Below, in pieces: positions 46,398 through 58,209 of a stretch of DNA of 64,000 nt. The stretch covers positions 349,647,991-349,711,990 of the forward strand of contig NC_134455.1 of assembly GCF_047948215.1 (NCBI RefSeq), given 5' to 3'. The translations under genes were made by a program, and so were the position numbers. Within the stretch, counting starts at the first letter, position 1; each line of letters begins with the position of its first letter. The stretch comes from Lycorma delicatula (lineage: Eukaryota; Arthropoda; Insecta; Hemiptera; Fulgoridae). Below the pieces are notes generated by a model. It did not search any database. It was given only the letters and a program-made list of their open reading frames with translations, and had not been told where the DNA came from.

Positions 46398-46770
46398 TTG
46401 AAAGTTCTAGGTAGCGTACAAAAACTTGATAATGTACTTGAAATAATAAAATTTAAAAGAAAATATACTACAGCTTGTTTTAATAGAAAATGCTGTTATG
46501 TAAATGAAAGTACTGAACATGAAACAATTTCTTTAATTCCCATCACTTCTTTAAAAAAAAATAAAAGTATTAGTTTACAAGAGATTATACAATTTTTATT
46601 AATAAAGGAATAAATAAAACAGCAATAAATTATATTAGTAAAATCGAATTTAATGATAAAAATCGAAGGTTATACTTACAAAGTATAAGTGCAATATTAC
46701 ACCACGGATTTTCGATTCGCAAAGGTTAGTTTTTTTAAAAAAGGAAAAATATGGTATGAAGTGAATGATA
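46398..46770 (+). pseudogene. Unknown coding-like frames with a shift
   Basis: The first frame reads VLGSVQKLDNVLEIIKFKRK and ACFNRKCCYVNE, and stops at 46613. After a one-base shift the next reads INKTAINYISKIEFNDK, RRLYLQSISAILHHGFSIRK, and then FFKKGKIWYEVNDM in a third frame. Together they look like one decayed protein, but I do not recognise it, and AT-rich chance frames remain possible. Confidence 0.28.
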
Positions 46771-47170
46771 TGACTATAAAAAAAAGTATATATATATATA
46801 TATATAAAGTGGAGGTGAATTTAATTTTTTTTTGTTCTAGAAAGGCAATAAATTTTAATTATAAATCCATAAGATAACAATCAGTAATTCATAAAAAAAA
46901 AAAAAATAAATAAAAGAATAATCTAACAAAACGGAGTGATATCCAAAAAAATTATAATGAAATTGTAAACCATACCGTAAGAGTCTCGCAGATATCATTT
47001 CTTCCGCTCAAAAAGCAAAACTTTCTATAATATAAATAAAACTGTTTGTTATAATATAAAATTTTCTTTAAAAAAAAATACATCTTAAATATATGTAATA
47101 GACTATAGATATATAATAATAGATAATAAACAATGTTTAAGCGTTCCATATAACAAGCAAAAAAAAGAAA

Positions 47171-47306
47171 CATTTGTTACAAAACTCTTATCAGCCCGAT
47201 TTCATTTATATGTAATACATATCAAATTTACAGAAATAATAGAATTCTTAAGATTATTCGTTGTTTAATAAATGAAATCGGGCCGATAAGAATTTTTAAC
47301 AAATTT
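47171..47306. mobile_element. Short foldback MITE
   Basis: Left arm 47171-47209 and right arm 47268-47306 are inverted copies. The core CTTATCAGCCCGATTTCATT is matched with one mismatch. The total is about 136 bp with a 58-base loop. Confidence 0.78.
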
Positions 47307-47334
47307 TTCTTTTTCTCTGGCTAAGTTTGTTCAA

Positions 47335-47760
47335 AATCGGTAGAATTAAATAAATGAATAATATTTAAAGTGTGAAAAAGTTACTCGGTCTGGCCGGGTC
47401 TCGTTCACCCGGTTGATTCGGTGCCTGGTGCGTTAAGCCTCACCGCTATACCAGTCTGTCAAGCGTACAAGCGAAATTTATTTTGTGCAAGTTGTGATAT
47501 TACATGAGTTTAGTTAGTACCAACCGTCGTCGCTAGTACCACCTCACCCACGCTAATTAATTACTGTACGCGCTAGCGCTTTAGTTACAATCATTTGATT
47601 AAATTAACGAAAAAATATTATATATAAATAAAATGATAAATATTTTAAATCAAGTTTTGTGTGTGTGTGAGTGTGTGTGTGTGTATGTAAGCCGTACATC
47701 AGAAACAACCTACCCGGCTAAAGACACGTTCCGGGAAAGTCATACAACTGTCACCTTTTT
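47335..47760 (-). repeat. Dispersed family A, copy 6 (5' half)
   Basis: Inverted. B-box-like GTGAACGAGACCCGGCC on the minus strand, A-box-like TGGTATAGCGGTGAGG, and the 5' end TTTCCCGGAACGTG. It includes a (TG)n tract at 47655-47690. Confidence 0.78.
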
Positions 47761-47769
47761 TTTGTCCTT

Positions 47770-48500
47770 GCTAAGGATCATATATTTGCCTCAGTAAAAA
47801 TTCCATTGTGCTTGAACTATACCTGTTTATTTAGCATATAGTCGGTGTGTGTGCACGTAAAATGAGTGTTATCTGTATTAGTAGATTCGTCCTTTTGTTT
47901 GCCGTAATTATTTCATTTCATTATTTATGTTTAAAACCTTAAAAAATTGGCAAGATTACGTTATGAAATACAAAAAACAAATTCCTCATAATATTACATT
48001 TTATTGATAAATTAATGAAAATATTTTTATTTATTTCTGTAGAATTCATAAAATAATATTTACAAACAAACAGATCTATATTGAATTAGTTTATATTTTG
48101 CATTGCGACAGTATGACTTTTATATAACAAATATAAAAAAAATTCTTATTAACAGAATTGAATTTTTCTCGGGTAAATATGATATCCATTAAACAGATTA
48201 TAAAGCCGTACTCTTCGATTCCAATTCCAATTAAATATAAACAAGCCATATAAATAGATAGGATATAAATGTAGGTCGTATAGCGATCAAACATTTTTGT
48301 AAAGAAAATTTAAATATCGAAAAACTGTTAGCGTTAATAAAAAAATATATATGAATTTCAAGGCTTCTTAAACCATGTAACCTGACGATTTTTAAAATAA
48401 AAAAAAAAAATTAAAAAAAAATTGGTGACACATTTATTACTTATTATGCAGTTACAATAAATGTGATGCCATTTGAGGTCGTAGATTCATTTTTTATCTA
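47770..48500. other. No gene seen
   Basis: AT-rich. The minus frame at 48091-48294 is not supported. Confidence 0.4.
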
Positions 48501-48518
48501 TTTAATAACCTGTATTAT

Positions 48519-48650
48519 GTTACTCTAGCCGGTCCGGCAAGCGAAGCGAGCCTGACCGGCTAGAGTAACATAGCCGGTCATAGCCGGGGGGAGTAACATA
48601 GCCGGTCTAGCCGGGGCTTTGTCCCCTGGACCCCCGACGCGTTTGTATCC
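48519..48650. repeat. GC-rich palindrome and CATAGCCGG repeats
   Basis: Arms 48519-48538 (GTTACTCTAGCCGGTCCGGC) and 48550-48569 pair with one mismatch around the loop AAGCGAAGCGA. Two further TAGCCGG units follow (48571-48620) and then GGGGCTTTGTCCCCTGGACC, itself a hairpin. It stands out sharply from the AT-rich surroundings. Confidence 0.85.
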
Positions 48651-48839
48651 TCATGTTTGTGACAATATTAAGTATTTTACAACAATATTTTAAGACAAGA
48701 AATATTAGTGTGTAGATAATATTTTTGTAAACACTTTGGTGTAAATTTGTTTGGATTATATTTAAAATAGGCTTAAGGAGTGAATAGATATTTAATTTTA
48801 TCGTTTTTAATAGGAATATAATGTTTAACGCTAGCTATA

Positions 48840-49280
48840 TTGATAACAAGGAGTTAGCTTAGGAACGCCGCCTTGTTCGTTTAGTCCTATGTCTGTTCGT
48901 GAGAGGTTGTGATAGTTGTCAGTCCAGTTGCTGCTTTTGGTGCAGAGCGGACCATGAGACTGGTGAAGAGTGGACAGTATGATACCCCGGGTGGCTGCGC
49001 ATAAACTACTCTCTCCCGGTAAATAAAAAAATATTTTTTTTTTACTTCTAAATTTTAACTAAATCCTTTACTTTTATTAATGAAATAACATGAATGAAAT
49101 TAATAAATAATAATAATTATAATAAAAAAATAACATAAAATATAAATAAAAATAATCTACGATTACAAATTAAATAAAATATAATCTGTAAATTAATTGA
49201 CAACGGACTGCTTCTAACGGGGAGACTCATGGAGGGAGCCGTGTGAAGCCGGCCGGCGCATCACCATTGGTGCGTTCTAC
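48840..49280. other. GC-rich patches of unknown role
   Basis: 48860-49020 and 49205-49285 are GC-rich and noncoding in all frames. They could be parts of an unidentified element whose terminus is the palindrome above, or an untranslated exon (CTCCCG|GTAAAT fits a donor at about 49018). Confidence 0.3.
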
Positions 49281-49658
49281 GCCAAAAGAAGCTAAAATAA
49301 AAATGTGGGCATATGCGATTAACAAAACAAACAAAAAAAAACCACGAACCATAATTTTTTATAGAAAGTAAATCTATCCTAAACGATTCGCATCGTTGCT
49401 AGCGAATACCATGTTGTTTGATGTCACTATGATTTCTTCTTATATGAAGACTTAAAGTTTGTTAATTTGTCCAGGTTTATTAATATAGATTCTGCTACAA
49501 AGTCCTTTTCCATTTAAAGAAATAATCATGGACTGTCATTAGTTTATTTAACATTTTTATACATAACCGAACGATATATACAAACACTTGTAATTAAAGT
49601 TACTTCAGTATTTGGTCCTCTATTGTCCGCACACAGTTATATCAGTCACCAAGTGCGT

Positions 49659-49859
49659 TTAGACGTACCCTTCTATGTTGAAGGATGAAAACCCTAAAAA
49701 CAGTTTCTGACAGTAGTAACCATCGTACCGCGCAAACTCTCTGATGGCTCCCCGCAAGCTGAAGTTTGAGCCTATTCTGCATCCGTCGTACTCCCGGATT
49801 TGGTTTCGCACCACTTCCACTTCTTCCCTCATTTCAAGAGGGATCTCAAAGGTAATCAT
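49659..49859 (-). CDS. Unknown 66-codon frame
   Basis: MITFEIPLEMREEVEVVRNQ is followed by IREYDGCRIGSNFSLRGAI and FARYDGYYCQKLF. Composition is protein-like and less AT-biased than its flanks. Upstream, the same frame stays open and reads NSGVILGSKSPQFLHLIVGG, so the real start may be earlier. No family is recognised. Confidence 0.3.
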   Translation of the reverse strand: MITFEIPLEMREEVEVVRNQIREYDGCRIGSNFSLRGAIREFARYDGYYCQKLFLGFSSFNIEGYV

Positions 49860-49989
49860 TACACCACCGACGATGAGGTGAAGAAACTGTGGACTCTTGG
49901 ATCCGAGAATGACCCCAGAATTTCTCAGCGACGGATTGTTACACGTTGGGAATAGTGTATCACTGTAAATGAGGGATTATATTGAAAAA

Positions 49990-50880
49990 TAAATACTACA
50001 TTTTGTAGCTTAGGTATTATACTTTTGTTCATTTTTATCTCATTCCAATATCTCTTTTTATTCCCATGCTACACATATATGTGCAAAATTTATTAGCTGA
50101 GCCTCGTATATTTTTATACGCTGTTCAATGTATAGGATTTACTTTTATTTAGTATTAAAATTCTCCTCTATAAAAAAAACCAGAAAAAAACGTAGTCAGA
50201 TTTATTAAAATTTTCTTTTATTAAGAGCATGTGTATTTTAATTTTAAAAAATATTCAATTTAAAAATTAAATAGCCATAATTGATACGTCAATAGAGCCA
50301 GTAAAATTATTTAAAATGGGGTAACGGTTTCCTTATCCTTTACAACGATATAACAATTTTAATTATGAAAGACATATTAAATGTAATGCTAACATTGAAG
50401 ATGAAACACCTGCGGGCAGTTAGATTATCATCCGATCTAATCCTGGTTGAATACCAGCTGCGTCTTCTGATTGCTTTCCATGTAATACCGTACTTTCTAT
50501 CAGTTTTTAATTAACAAAAATAATTGAAATGCTTTATTGAATTATACTATTTTCCTGTAAGATTATCTAAAAGAGGTAAGACTCATTCAAACTGGTTAAA
50601 ATAACCATTTTACTTTCAATGTAGTAAAATATATAGGCTTACATAAAACAAAATAAAATTATGTTTTTAATAAAATTATAATTAATGCATTTGAATTATT
50701 ATTTCTGTGAATATTCATTTACTGACGGATATAACTCTTTCTTTAACTTGTCGTCTGTATACTGTAAGTATATGAAAGTGATAATATGCTAATCGAATCA
50801 AGTTTTGAATGTCGGGATATTTTTAGATCTTAACTTTTCATAATCTCTCTCTCAATAGCCTGACTGCCGTGAGATCCCGT
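49990..50880. other. No gene seen
   Basis: AT-rich, no recognisable repeat. Confidence 0.4.
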
Positions 50881-50884
50881 AAAG

Positions 50885-51120
50885 AGTCTCAACTAGTGTT
50901 AGTAATAGGCCACAGAAAAAAAATCTAATTGTTCCGTTGGGAACAATTAGCCACTGTAAAAATTTCTGAATTAAAATGAAAGGTGCATACAATTTTATTT
51001 CACTAATAACTTAAGAATTTTTCATATTCTATTATTATTATTATTTATTGTAAATTTATTTTACAATCAGAGGTTAATAATTTATTAATAAATCAATATA
51101 TTAAAATTCAAATATCAAAT
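50885..51120. repeat. Duplicated segment, partner of 54985-55225
   Basis: 50885-50938 is the reverse complement of about 54985-55040. 50950-51120 is a near-identical direct copy of 55065-55225. A CTAATTGTTCC/GGAACAATTAG hairpin (50926-50951) sits at the switch point. The latter half includes an inverted family E 3' region. Confidence 0.82.
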
Positions 51121-51354
51121 CGGATTCTAACCGATATGTGCATGGTTACGGACCCGACACGTTTTCTTACACCACATAACTACTTAAGCGCCGTGAAACA
51201 AAATTTATATATAAACTAATATAAAGTGCTGATACGGACACCATAAAACAATGTGATGTCCACCACAATGCAATTGTGTAACTGTTCACTTTATTAAAGA
51301 ATTGGAGGATCGTATCACTCTTTCAAATGAAATAAGTTTAAATGAAGTGAAGCA

Positions 51355-51420
51355 AAAAATGTGTATATGTAATTTAATAGGCGTACAAGGAAGTCATGTG
51401 GTATCCACATCAGATTTTTT
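51355..51420 (+). repeat. Family E 3'-end fragment
   Basis: GGCGTACAAGGAAGTCATGT followed by the GTATCCACA hairpin. Confidence 0.75.
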
Positions 51421-51554
51421 TCATTTACAATATACCCTTAATTTTTTTTTGTTTATCCGGAACAAAAAAAACCCTCTTCCTCTATATAATAGTATTAATA
51501 TAGATATAGACGTAGATTTTATTTAATAGATTATAGATTTAATTATTATAGATA

Positions 51555-51558
<4 letters not shown>

Positions 51559-51600
<42 letters not shown>
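51559..51600 (+). repeat. (TA)n microsatellite
   Basis: About 40 bases of TA. Confidence 0.95.
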
Positions 51601-51603
<3 letters not shown>

Positions 51604-51609
51604 TATGTT

Positions 51610-52300
51610 GGCCTATTTTTTGCTTAATAACTCCAGGCTGTGGATAGATTTGAATGAAATTTGGCTCGATGATTTCTGTTCATGGTGGTTCACTGGTTTA
51701 ACTTTTGTAATAATCGGTCAAGGGAGTCTTATGGAAGCCAGAAATTTTTCATAAAATAGAAATAGTCGAAATGCATGTTACAAACAATATCAATCAAATT
51801 CCGAAAAAAGTATGGTGAGTGAAAATCAATAAGTGCATTCTTAATACTTATAATGTTCAGTTTTCTGTTCTAAACACTGATTTAGTATGAAACAAATTAA
51901 AAATTATATTTTTTTGGCTTCAGTCTTATTTATTAATCCGCAGTAATTATTGTTGCATAGCCTATCTCAATACATTTTATATTTTTCATATATATAATTT
52001 TTATCTTTGGTGTACAATAGTAATTTTAGTTTTACAAAAAAAAATTTTTTAATAATTATTTTGTTCTGAAAATTAGTCAATAAGACTTACGGTATTTTTA
52101 TCAAGAAATTTATTTACTCAAAGATTAAGCAGTTACATATTTTATCGAACAAGAATCGGAACAAAAATAAGTAAAAATCAATCCCGTAGCAACTAACCAG
52201 CAAGAAATTCATAGTAATAGGAAAGGTTTAACAAATTTTAAGTTAGAAACCATACAAATAAGTTCAGTTATATCAAAAATATTTGCAATTTATACCATAT
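51610..52300. other. No gene seen
   Basis: 51610-51760 loosely resembles 2370-2480. The rest is AT-rich. Confidence 0.35.
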
Positions 52301-52314
52301 TTTATATGATACTA

Positions 52315-53010
52315 GCATTCCCGTCGCGGCTTTGCCTGCACTGATAAATTTTGCCGAAAATCTCCAGGCAAAGACGAAACTAATGACTTTCATCAATTTA
52401 TCACATGACCTAAAATCTCTGAGAGTATGGTCAATCGTTTCAATATGAGCTCGATGAATCATGGTCCATTCATCCGATATAATAAGTTTTTTATCTTGGA
52501 AAATTTTAATACAGGAAACATTTTTATGCATAGAACAAACTGACTCTTGTACACATGATAAATTTAACGGCAATTTAAAAGTTGAAAGCAGTCCTACCAC
52601 CAGTGAGGAGCGTCACAGAGATGTCTGACGAGCTACAACGAGAGCCAAGCTACCTGTCGATCGAATATATGCGGAAAGTAGAGTAATCAAAAACGTTTCC
52701 CCAATGACTCCAGGAGTATCTAAAAAAATGATTTTTTCTGTCATTATGGATATTATGAGTGTAGGAATCATATGCTTCGCGGTGATTTGGTATTAATTTA
52801 GAAACATTATTAATATTTATGTACTCTTTAATTTCATCGATATTAAAGGAATTTGGGAACATTGTATCATAGAGGTTTTTATTATCTTCTTCATCTCGAT
52901 TTGGTATTGTTAAACCAGAATCACATAAATATTTTTCACAAAGACTGACAATCTCGTCTTCAATTTCAGTAAGACCTCTATCGAAAATATCTGTATTAAA
53001 AATATCTTAG
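52315..53010 (-). pseudogene. Helitron helicase fragment
   Basis: On the minus strand, pieces of the PIF1-like helicase of a Helitron Rep/Hel protein: the leader NSFNIDEIKEYININN, a decayed Walker A (DTPGVIGETFLITLLSAYIR for the usual APGGTGKT), STFKLPLNLSCVQESVCSMH, a decayed Walker B (IISDEWTM for IIWDECTM), HRAHIETIDHTLRD, and after a shift GDFRQNLSV. Lys of Walker A is Glu, so ATP binding would be lost. The Rep domain is absent. The frame then runs into GCAAAGCCGCGACGGGAATG, which on the plus strand (52315-52336) looks like the terminus of another element. Confidence 0.82.
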
Positions 53011-53019
53011 AAGCGGCTC

Positions 53020-53730
53020 GCCACCTAGCGGCCTGAATGAGAATTGTAGCACCGTAACGGATTATTTATAAGTTTTAATCAATATTTTTTATCTCAATAC
53101 AAACCTGTGTTACTCCGGATTATATAATGAATTTATAATCGATTCACCGTGATCTGATAGATCGAGAGTGTATCAGAAACATGCAAATATTAGCCTTCAA
53201 CCTACTTACAAATATCCCGTTTAATTTTTGAAAATCGGACGATTGTTTACTGAGATATATAAGAGCACCCAAATGCATATACCAAAACAGCGCCCCAGGA
53301 GCACACTGTTTGATACCGGTTGATGGTGATGATTGGTCTAGCCTCCACGAGGTTCTCGCATACCTCACCACTCTAGCCTCACACGAAGTCCTCAAGGGAA
53401 GCCCATTATTATTACAAGTACTTTTTTTAAATTTAATATTATATTTTATTTTGTTTAATAAATTTAATTATATTATTTTTGTAATATTATTCATTAGATT
53501 GATTCAAATCATTCAGTTCAAACCCAGTTAATACAGTGATAGAGACTTGCGGTTCACATTCATTAAAGTTTGTGGTTCAACCGGTAAATCTAAACTACGT
53601 GATAAATATATATTTTTTTCTAAATATATCTAAAAACTCTCAGTTATGCTAAGAAGTACGAGTAAAAATTTGGTTGAGATTAATCGAGTAGTTTGTTTGT
53701 TTATCCCGAGCAAACAGAAACCCTCTTCCT
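53020..53730. other. No gene assigned
   Basis: A GC-richer patch at 53285-53400 gives VDGDDWSSLHEVLAYL but no family match. Confidence 0.3.
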
Positions 53731-53735
53731 CTTTA

Positions 53736-54789
53736 TACAGCGTCCGGCATATAAATCTGACAATTTTGTAGTATGTTATGTTGGCACTACTGTCAATGAG
53801 AAGGCGGGAGTGTTGTACATCGACATGTCTATTCATGCTATTTCAGTAGCCAGTATGTCGTGGTCTGATGAACAACGAGCGTTTGTGAGTGAAGCCTATT
53901 TAAAAAATAATGACTCGGTTGTTGTAATACAATAACCGAATTACACAATTTGGCAGAAATTTCAATTTAAATCGACACGCGTCTGTTCCTAGTAGGAATA
54001 CGATATTGTTGTGGGTAAAAAATTTAGGAACACATCGTCTGCTTTGAAAATGAAACCAACAGGACGGAAAACAGGACGAGAACGCCTGAAAACATTAACG
54101 CTGTAAGGTTAGCTGTTACGCGGTCTCCACGATGTTCAGCAGCGAGACATGCTGCTGCGCTAGCAATTTCTGATCGAAGTGTACGACGAATTCTTCATGC
54201 CTACCTGAAATTCCATTCGACTAAGATGATGTTAGTGCAGCAACTTAATGCAAATGATTGGGCGTCTCGCAAAGCAGCTTGCGAGATCATCCTCGAAAAT
54301 GTCCACAGGATGCTATTATTCTTTTAAGTGAGGAGGCACATTTTTATCTGTCAGGATTTGTGAATAAACAAAATTACCATTTTTGGGCTTCGCATAATCT
54401 ACGGAAAATTCTTGAAAAACCACTTCACTGTCAATATGTTACAGTGTGGTGTGCGGTTTCAAAGTTCGGCATAATTCGCCCGTATTTTTTTGAGGAGTTA
54501 AATCGCAGAGTAACAGTAACATCTCATCGATACTTAAACATGTTGAATGAATTTCTGCGACCGAAACTGAATAAATTTCAAGGACATGAAATTTGGTTTA
54601 TACAGGATGGTGCCACCGCCCATACGGCGAGAATCGCAATGGATGCATAAAAAAAAAATATATGTAAGTAATTCATTATAAATTGCAAAAATTGATCTTT
54701 AATTTGATATATTAAATGTTTTAATAGTACGAAACACAGTTTAATTATTATCCCTCAAAAATCGTCAGGTTTATATGCCGAACCTAGTA
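53736..54789 (+). mobile_element. Tc1/mariner-type element with both termini, internally deleted
   Basis: Inverted ends, imperfect over about 24 bp (5' TATACAGCGTCCGGCATATA; 3' end inverse TATACTAGGTTCGGCATATA), with TA on each side. The transposase starts at 53855 (MSWSDEQRAFVSEAYLKNND) and is broken by stops. It then reads RTPENINAVRLAVTRSPR, RHAAALAISDRSVRRILH, and QQLNANDWASRKAACEIILE. From 54258 it is nearly continuous: SEEAHFYLSGFVNKQNYHFW, HCQYVTVWCAVSKFG, and HEIWFIQDGATAHTARIAMD with catalytic Asp residues in SEEAHF (D replaced by E) and QDGATAHT. It stops at IAMDA; the last third, including the D(34)D/E region, is deleted. Confidence 0.9.
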
Positions 54790-54984
54790 TAATAGCATAG
54801 ATATTTGATTCCTGTTGTATGGAACTAATAAAGTAAAATATCTGCTCCAGTGTGAGGCCTTGAAATGCACCGTAGTACCATTGGTACAACCTAGTACCAA
54901 AAACCAATTATTGTTCTTTCTTAAAATTGTAAAAAGAACTACTTAAAATATTGAGTTCGTATTTGCGGGAAGAATGTGTAGTAA

Positions 54985-55225
54985 CAGTTGGGAACAATTA
55001 GATTTTTTCTGTGGCCTATTACTAACACTAGTTGAGACTCTTTACGCCACTGCAAAGCTTTCTTTAAGCCACTGTAAAAATTTCTGAATTAAAATGAAAG
55101 GTGCATACAATTTTGTTTCACTAATAACTTAAGAATTTTTCATATTCTATTATTATTATTTATTGTAAATTTATTTTACAATCAGAGGTTAATAATTTAT
55201 TAATAAATCAATATATTAAAATTTA
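54985..55225. repeat. Duplicated segment, partner of 50885-51120
   Basis: See the partner entry. Here the two parts lie in the reverse-complement/direct arrangement without the central hairpin. Confidence 0.8.
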
Positions 55226-55440
55226 AAAAATAAAATAAAAGGAAGTGAAGTCTAAAATTTTAACATTCTACGGCTAATCATTTATGAGTTATGCGAGATA
55301 ATATGTACAGACGTCACGCCGAAACTAGTCAAAATGTTTTCAGGGATGGTCAAAATGGATATTTCCGTTGAAATCTGAAAACCAACATTTTTCCCGATCA
55401 CAAAATTTCCTTTACTTTGCACAAGGAAGTAAAAAGGTTC
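55100..55440 (-). repeat. Dispersed family E, inverted, internally deleted
   Basis: The minus strand begins TACTTCCTTGTGCAAAGTAA and has the TTCGGCGTGACGTCTGTACA block. It jumps at about 55250 past the B-box region to the family's 3' part. Confidence 0.75.
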
Positions 55441-55444
55441 ATAC

Positions 55445-56215
55445 ATCAAAAATAATGTACTGGACTTACTAAATGTTTAATTTATTTAATTATTTTTTTC
55501 AACAAATTTTTTTTTATGTGTATGTAATAATTATTCATAGAAAGACTAACGAAGAAAAAAAAAAACCTCCCGACTGTTCACATAAGACTTTATTAGATTG
55601 TATAAAGTTGATATTAATTATACGTTAAAATAATATATGTAAACGTAACTATTTAAGATTTTACTGCCGATGACAGGATGTATAAAATTTTCAATTTGTT
55701 CTATTAACGTTACGAGCAAAAACAAGAGCAACTATTTCTTCCTTTGACGTTTACATCTTCCGACTTGTTTATGTAACCTTTCTCTAGTAAATATGTGTGT
55801 TACTCTTATAATATCTTGTCAAGACCATATGATGGAGAAGAAAAAAATACATTATTTTTATTCTGTATTCAATGACAGTCTTTGTTATTTTACTTTACTT
55901 TTTCATACTGAAGATTTATCCTCTGTTCTTTATTATTAGTTAATTTTAACTTCTATGGTGTTATTTACCTAAGATAAATAAATGACCCACGTGTTGAGTT
56001 GATAGCATAAATAAATATTTTATTCCGATCGGTAAATAATAATACAGTATATAAATCATAACAAGATTGATTTGACCAACTTAGTCAAATAATTTTTTAC
56101 CTTAAAAAATTCTGCAGTATTAAAAGTATAATTGAGAAAAAAATTAAAATTTTTCGTAGAATTTATGGATTTATGACCCACTTAAACAAATGATATTTTA
56201 ATCATAATACTTGTA
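55445..56215. other. No gene seen
   Basis: AT-rich. Confidence 0.4.
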
Positions 56216-56219
56216 ATCT

Positions 56220-56620
56220 TGACCTCCAAAGGGGAAGACAGCGGCCTTCCTAACGATCACAGCGCCACACCACCGCTTCCGTTTTTAGCCGTGATGGGCT
56301 TTACCGGAGGTCGTCTTTTAGAACCTCTAAACTTAATAACATAACACAATTATCAGTTTGGCCTCTGTCAGTATGCCACTGATGCAAATGCCTCGGCAGA
56401 TATTTCCATCAGTGTATATACACAACTTATTATCGCCCTCATATAGTCTTTTCCAGTAGTAACTTACAACCCTCAACTATAAAATTAACCGATTCGCGGA
56501 AGCGCGATCCCCTCGCCTTCCTCTCACACCGACGTTTTCACACAAAAGCTCTTCCTACATCTAATTTCAATTAGACTGTGCACTCATATCATTATTTGAT
56601 CGGGTTTTTAAAACACCAGT
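56220..56620 (+). repeat. Family C, copy 2
   Basis: GACCTCCAAAGGGGAAGACA to ATGGGCTTTACCGGAGGTCG, then TGCAAATGCCTCGGCAG and ACCGATTCGCGGAAGCGCGA. It aligns with copies 1 and 3. Confidence 0.72.
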
Positions 56621-56629
56621 AGAACTATT

Positions 56630-57035
56630 CTCATACTAACAAAACAAGTGTTGATCGCAACAAATAAATTTTGTCCTACAATTCAATTTAATTCTGATTT
56701 ACTTAAAAATCACGAACTTATCTCTCTTTGCTCTAGACCGCTTTCGGGAGCGAGGTCAATGCCTACACCCTCCCACACCGCAGCTCCATCACAGAGTTCT
56801 CAACATATCTATTTCATCCTAACAGCAAATATTCCCATCAAACTCTGTCAAACACCTTTTATAGGTCGACAAATGAAACATACATTCTCCGCCTCCTTTC
56901 TATGTATCTATCATCTGTTACACTTAGCAGTCCTATAGCATCCATTGTTTCAATACCTCTTCTAAACCCATAATACGATTAGATCTTAATTTTCTAAGAA
57001 TATACCGGGGCCAAAAATCACTAGAAAAAAAAATC
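56630..57035. other. No gene assigned
   Basis: A 96-codon frame at 56648-56938 (Pro/Ser-rich centre) has no recognisable features. Confidence 0.3.
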
Positions 57036-57039
57036 ACTT

Positions 57040-58015
57040 TAGTAAGAGTGTATTAAATATTTTTATTAGTGAATCGAACAGCTTAATTCTGGTAGAACAA
57101 GTGTTTTGCGATGTTCGTAGCCATAAAGGAATTTCATGATTTCCAGATGACCAACGGAGGTTTCGCTGACGGTTTGTAAATTGTATTAATGATCGTACTG
57201 GCAATGAGAGAAAAATGTAAATTTGGGAAGTTGCTGAAATATTTAGTTCGTCCTACAGCAGTGTCAATAAGCTGAATTACGGCAAAATACATTCGAGATG
57301 CATTGTTAGAAGTTCAGTTCAAAATCATAAAGATATACATTCACGAATTCACACGTTTCTACGAAACTTAAATGACGGTTTTTAGAGAGAAGTAGGAATT
57401 TTGGATCGCATAATAATGTGCGAAGAAATTTGGATTTCAAAGTGCGTCAAAGTTCGCACGTTAGAGAATGCTAACGAACGCACTCGTTAGAGAGCGGAAT
57501 GGAAACATTAAGCAGAGTTCACTCAATAGAAAAAAAAATTAAAAAACTACGCTTCAGCAAGTAATGGTGGTTTACAACGATATAGGACCAATTTATTGCA
57601 ATTATTTTGAAGAAAAAAATACAATCAACAACGAGTTCTATTATGATATGCTAACAAAAAAAGTGAATCCAGTAAAAACGAGAAAATATCTCGCTTTTCT
57701 GTAAAAAATCGTAATTCTTCTGTATGAAAACTCCCGTTCCCTACGGTTCTTAAAGGACACGAGAAGCTATTAAAAATTATGATCAGGAGATGCTGATAAG
57801 TCTACCTTACAGTACCGATCTCACACTACCAAAAGTTTTTTTATTTAGTCTTCTGAAAGAGTTTTTAAGTGATACCGAGTTCGGTGTCACTTAAAAACAG
57901 ATCAAGAATGCTGTACAAGAATGGTTAAGACAGCAAGATGAACAATTCTTTAGTACTGGATTATAAAAGATGGGACATATAAGCAAATGTAGCCGAAGAT
58001 TATGCTGAAAACTAG
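57040..58015 (+). pseudogene. mariner transposase, highly degenerate
   Basis: Fragments in order: EVAEIFSSSYSSV, FLRNLNDGF, ILDRIIMCEEIWISKCV (catalytic Asp region, DEKW-like), a long decayed middle, GHEKLLKIM (for ARPH-type), and then in several frames FLSDTEFGVT, NAVQEWLRQQDEQFFSTG and the end KRWDI with VAEDYAEN. The endings match mariner transposases such as those with 'FYxTGIxxLxxRWxKC'. No intact frame longer than about 40 codons. Confidence 0.7.
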
Positions 58016-58209
58016 CGTTAGTTTCATTGTCATTGAATTAAAAATAATTCTTCTATAATCGTCGTTTAAGTTTCAGTTAAATTTTAAATTTTTAATAAAT
58101 CCTTGTTCTTCATTAAGAGTTATACATTTTCTTAATTCTTAAATACAAATAAATATAAGAACAATAACAATAATAAAACTAAATTTTATTATTAATAAAA
58201 GTGGTGATA

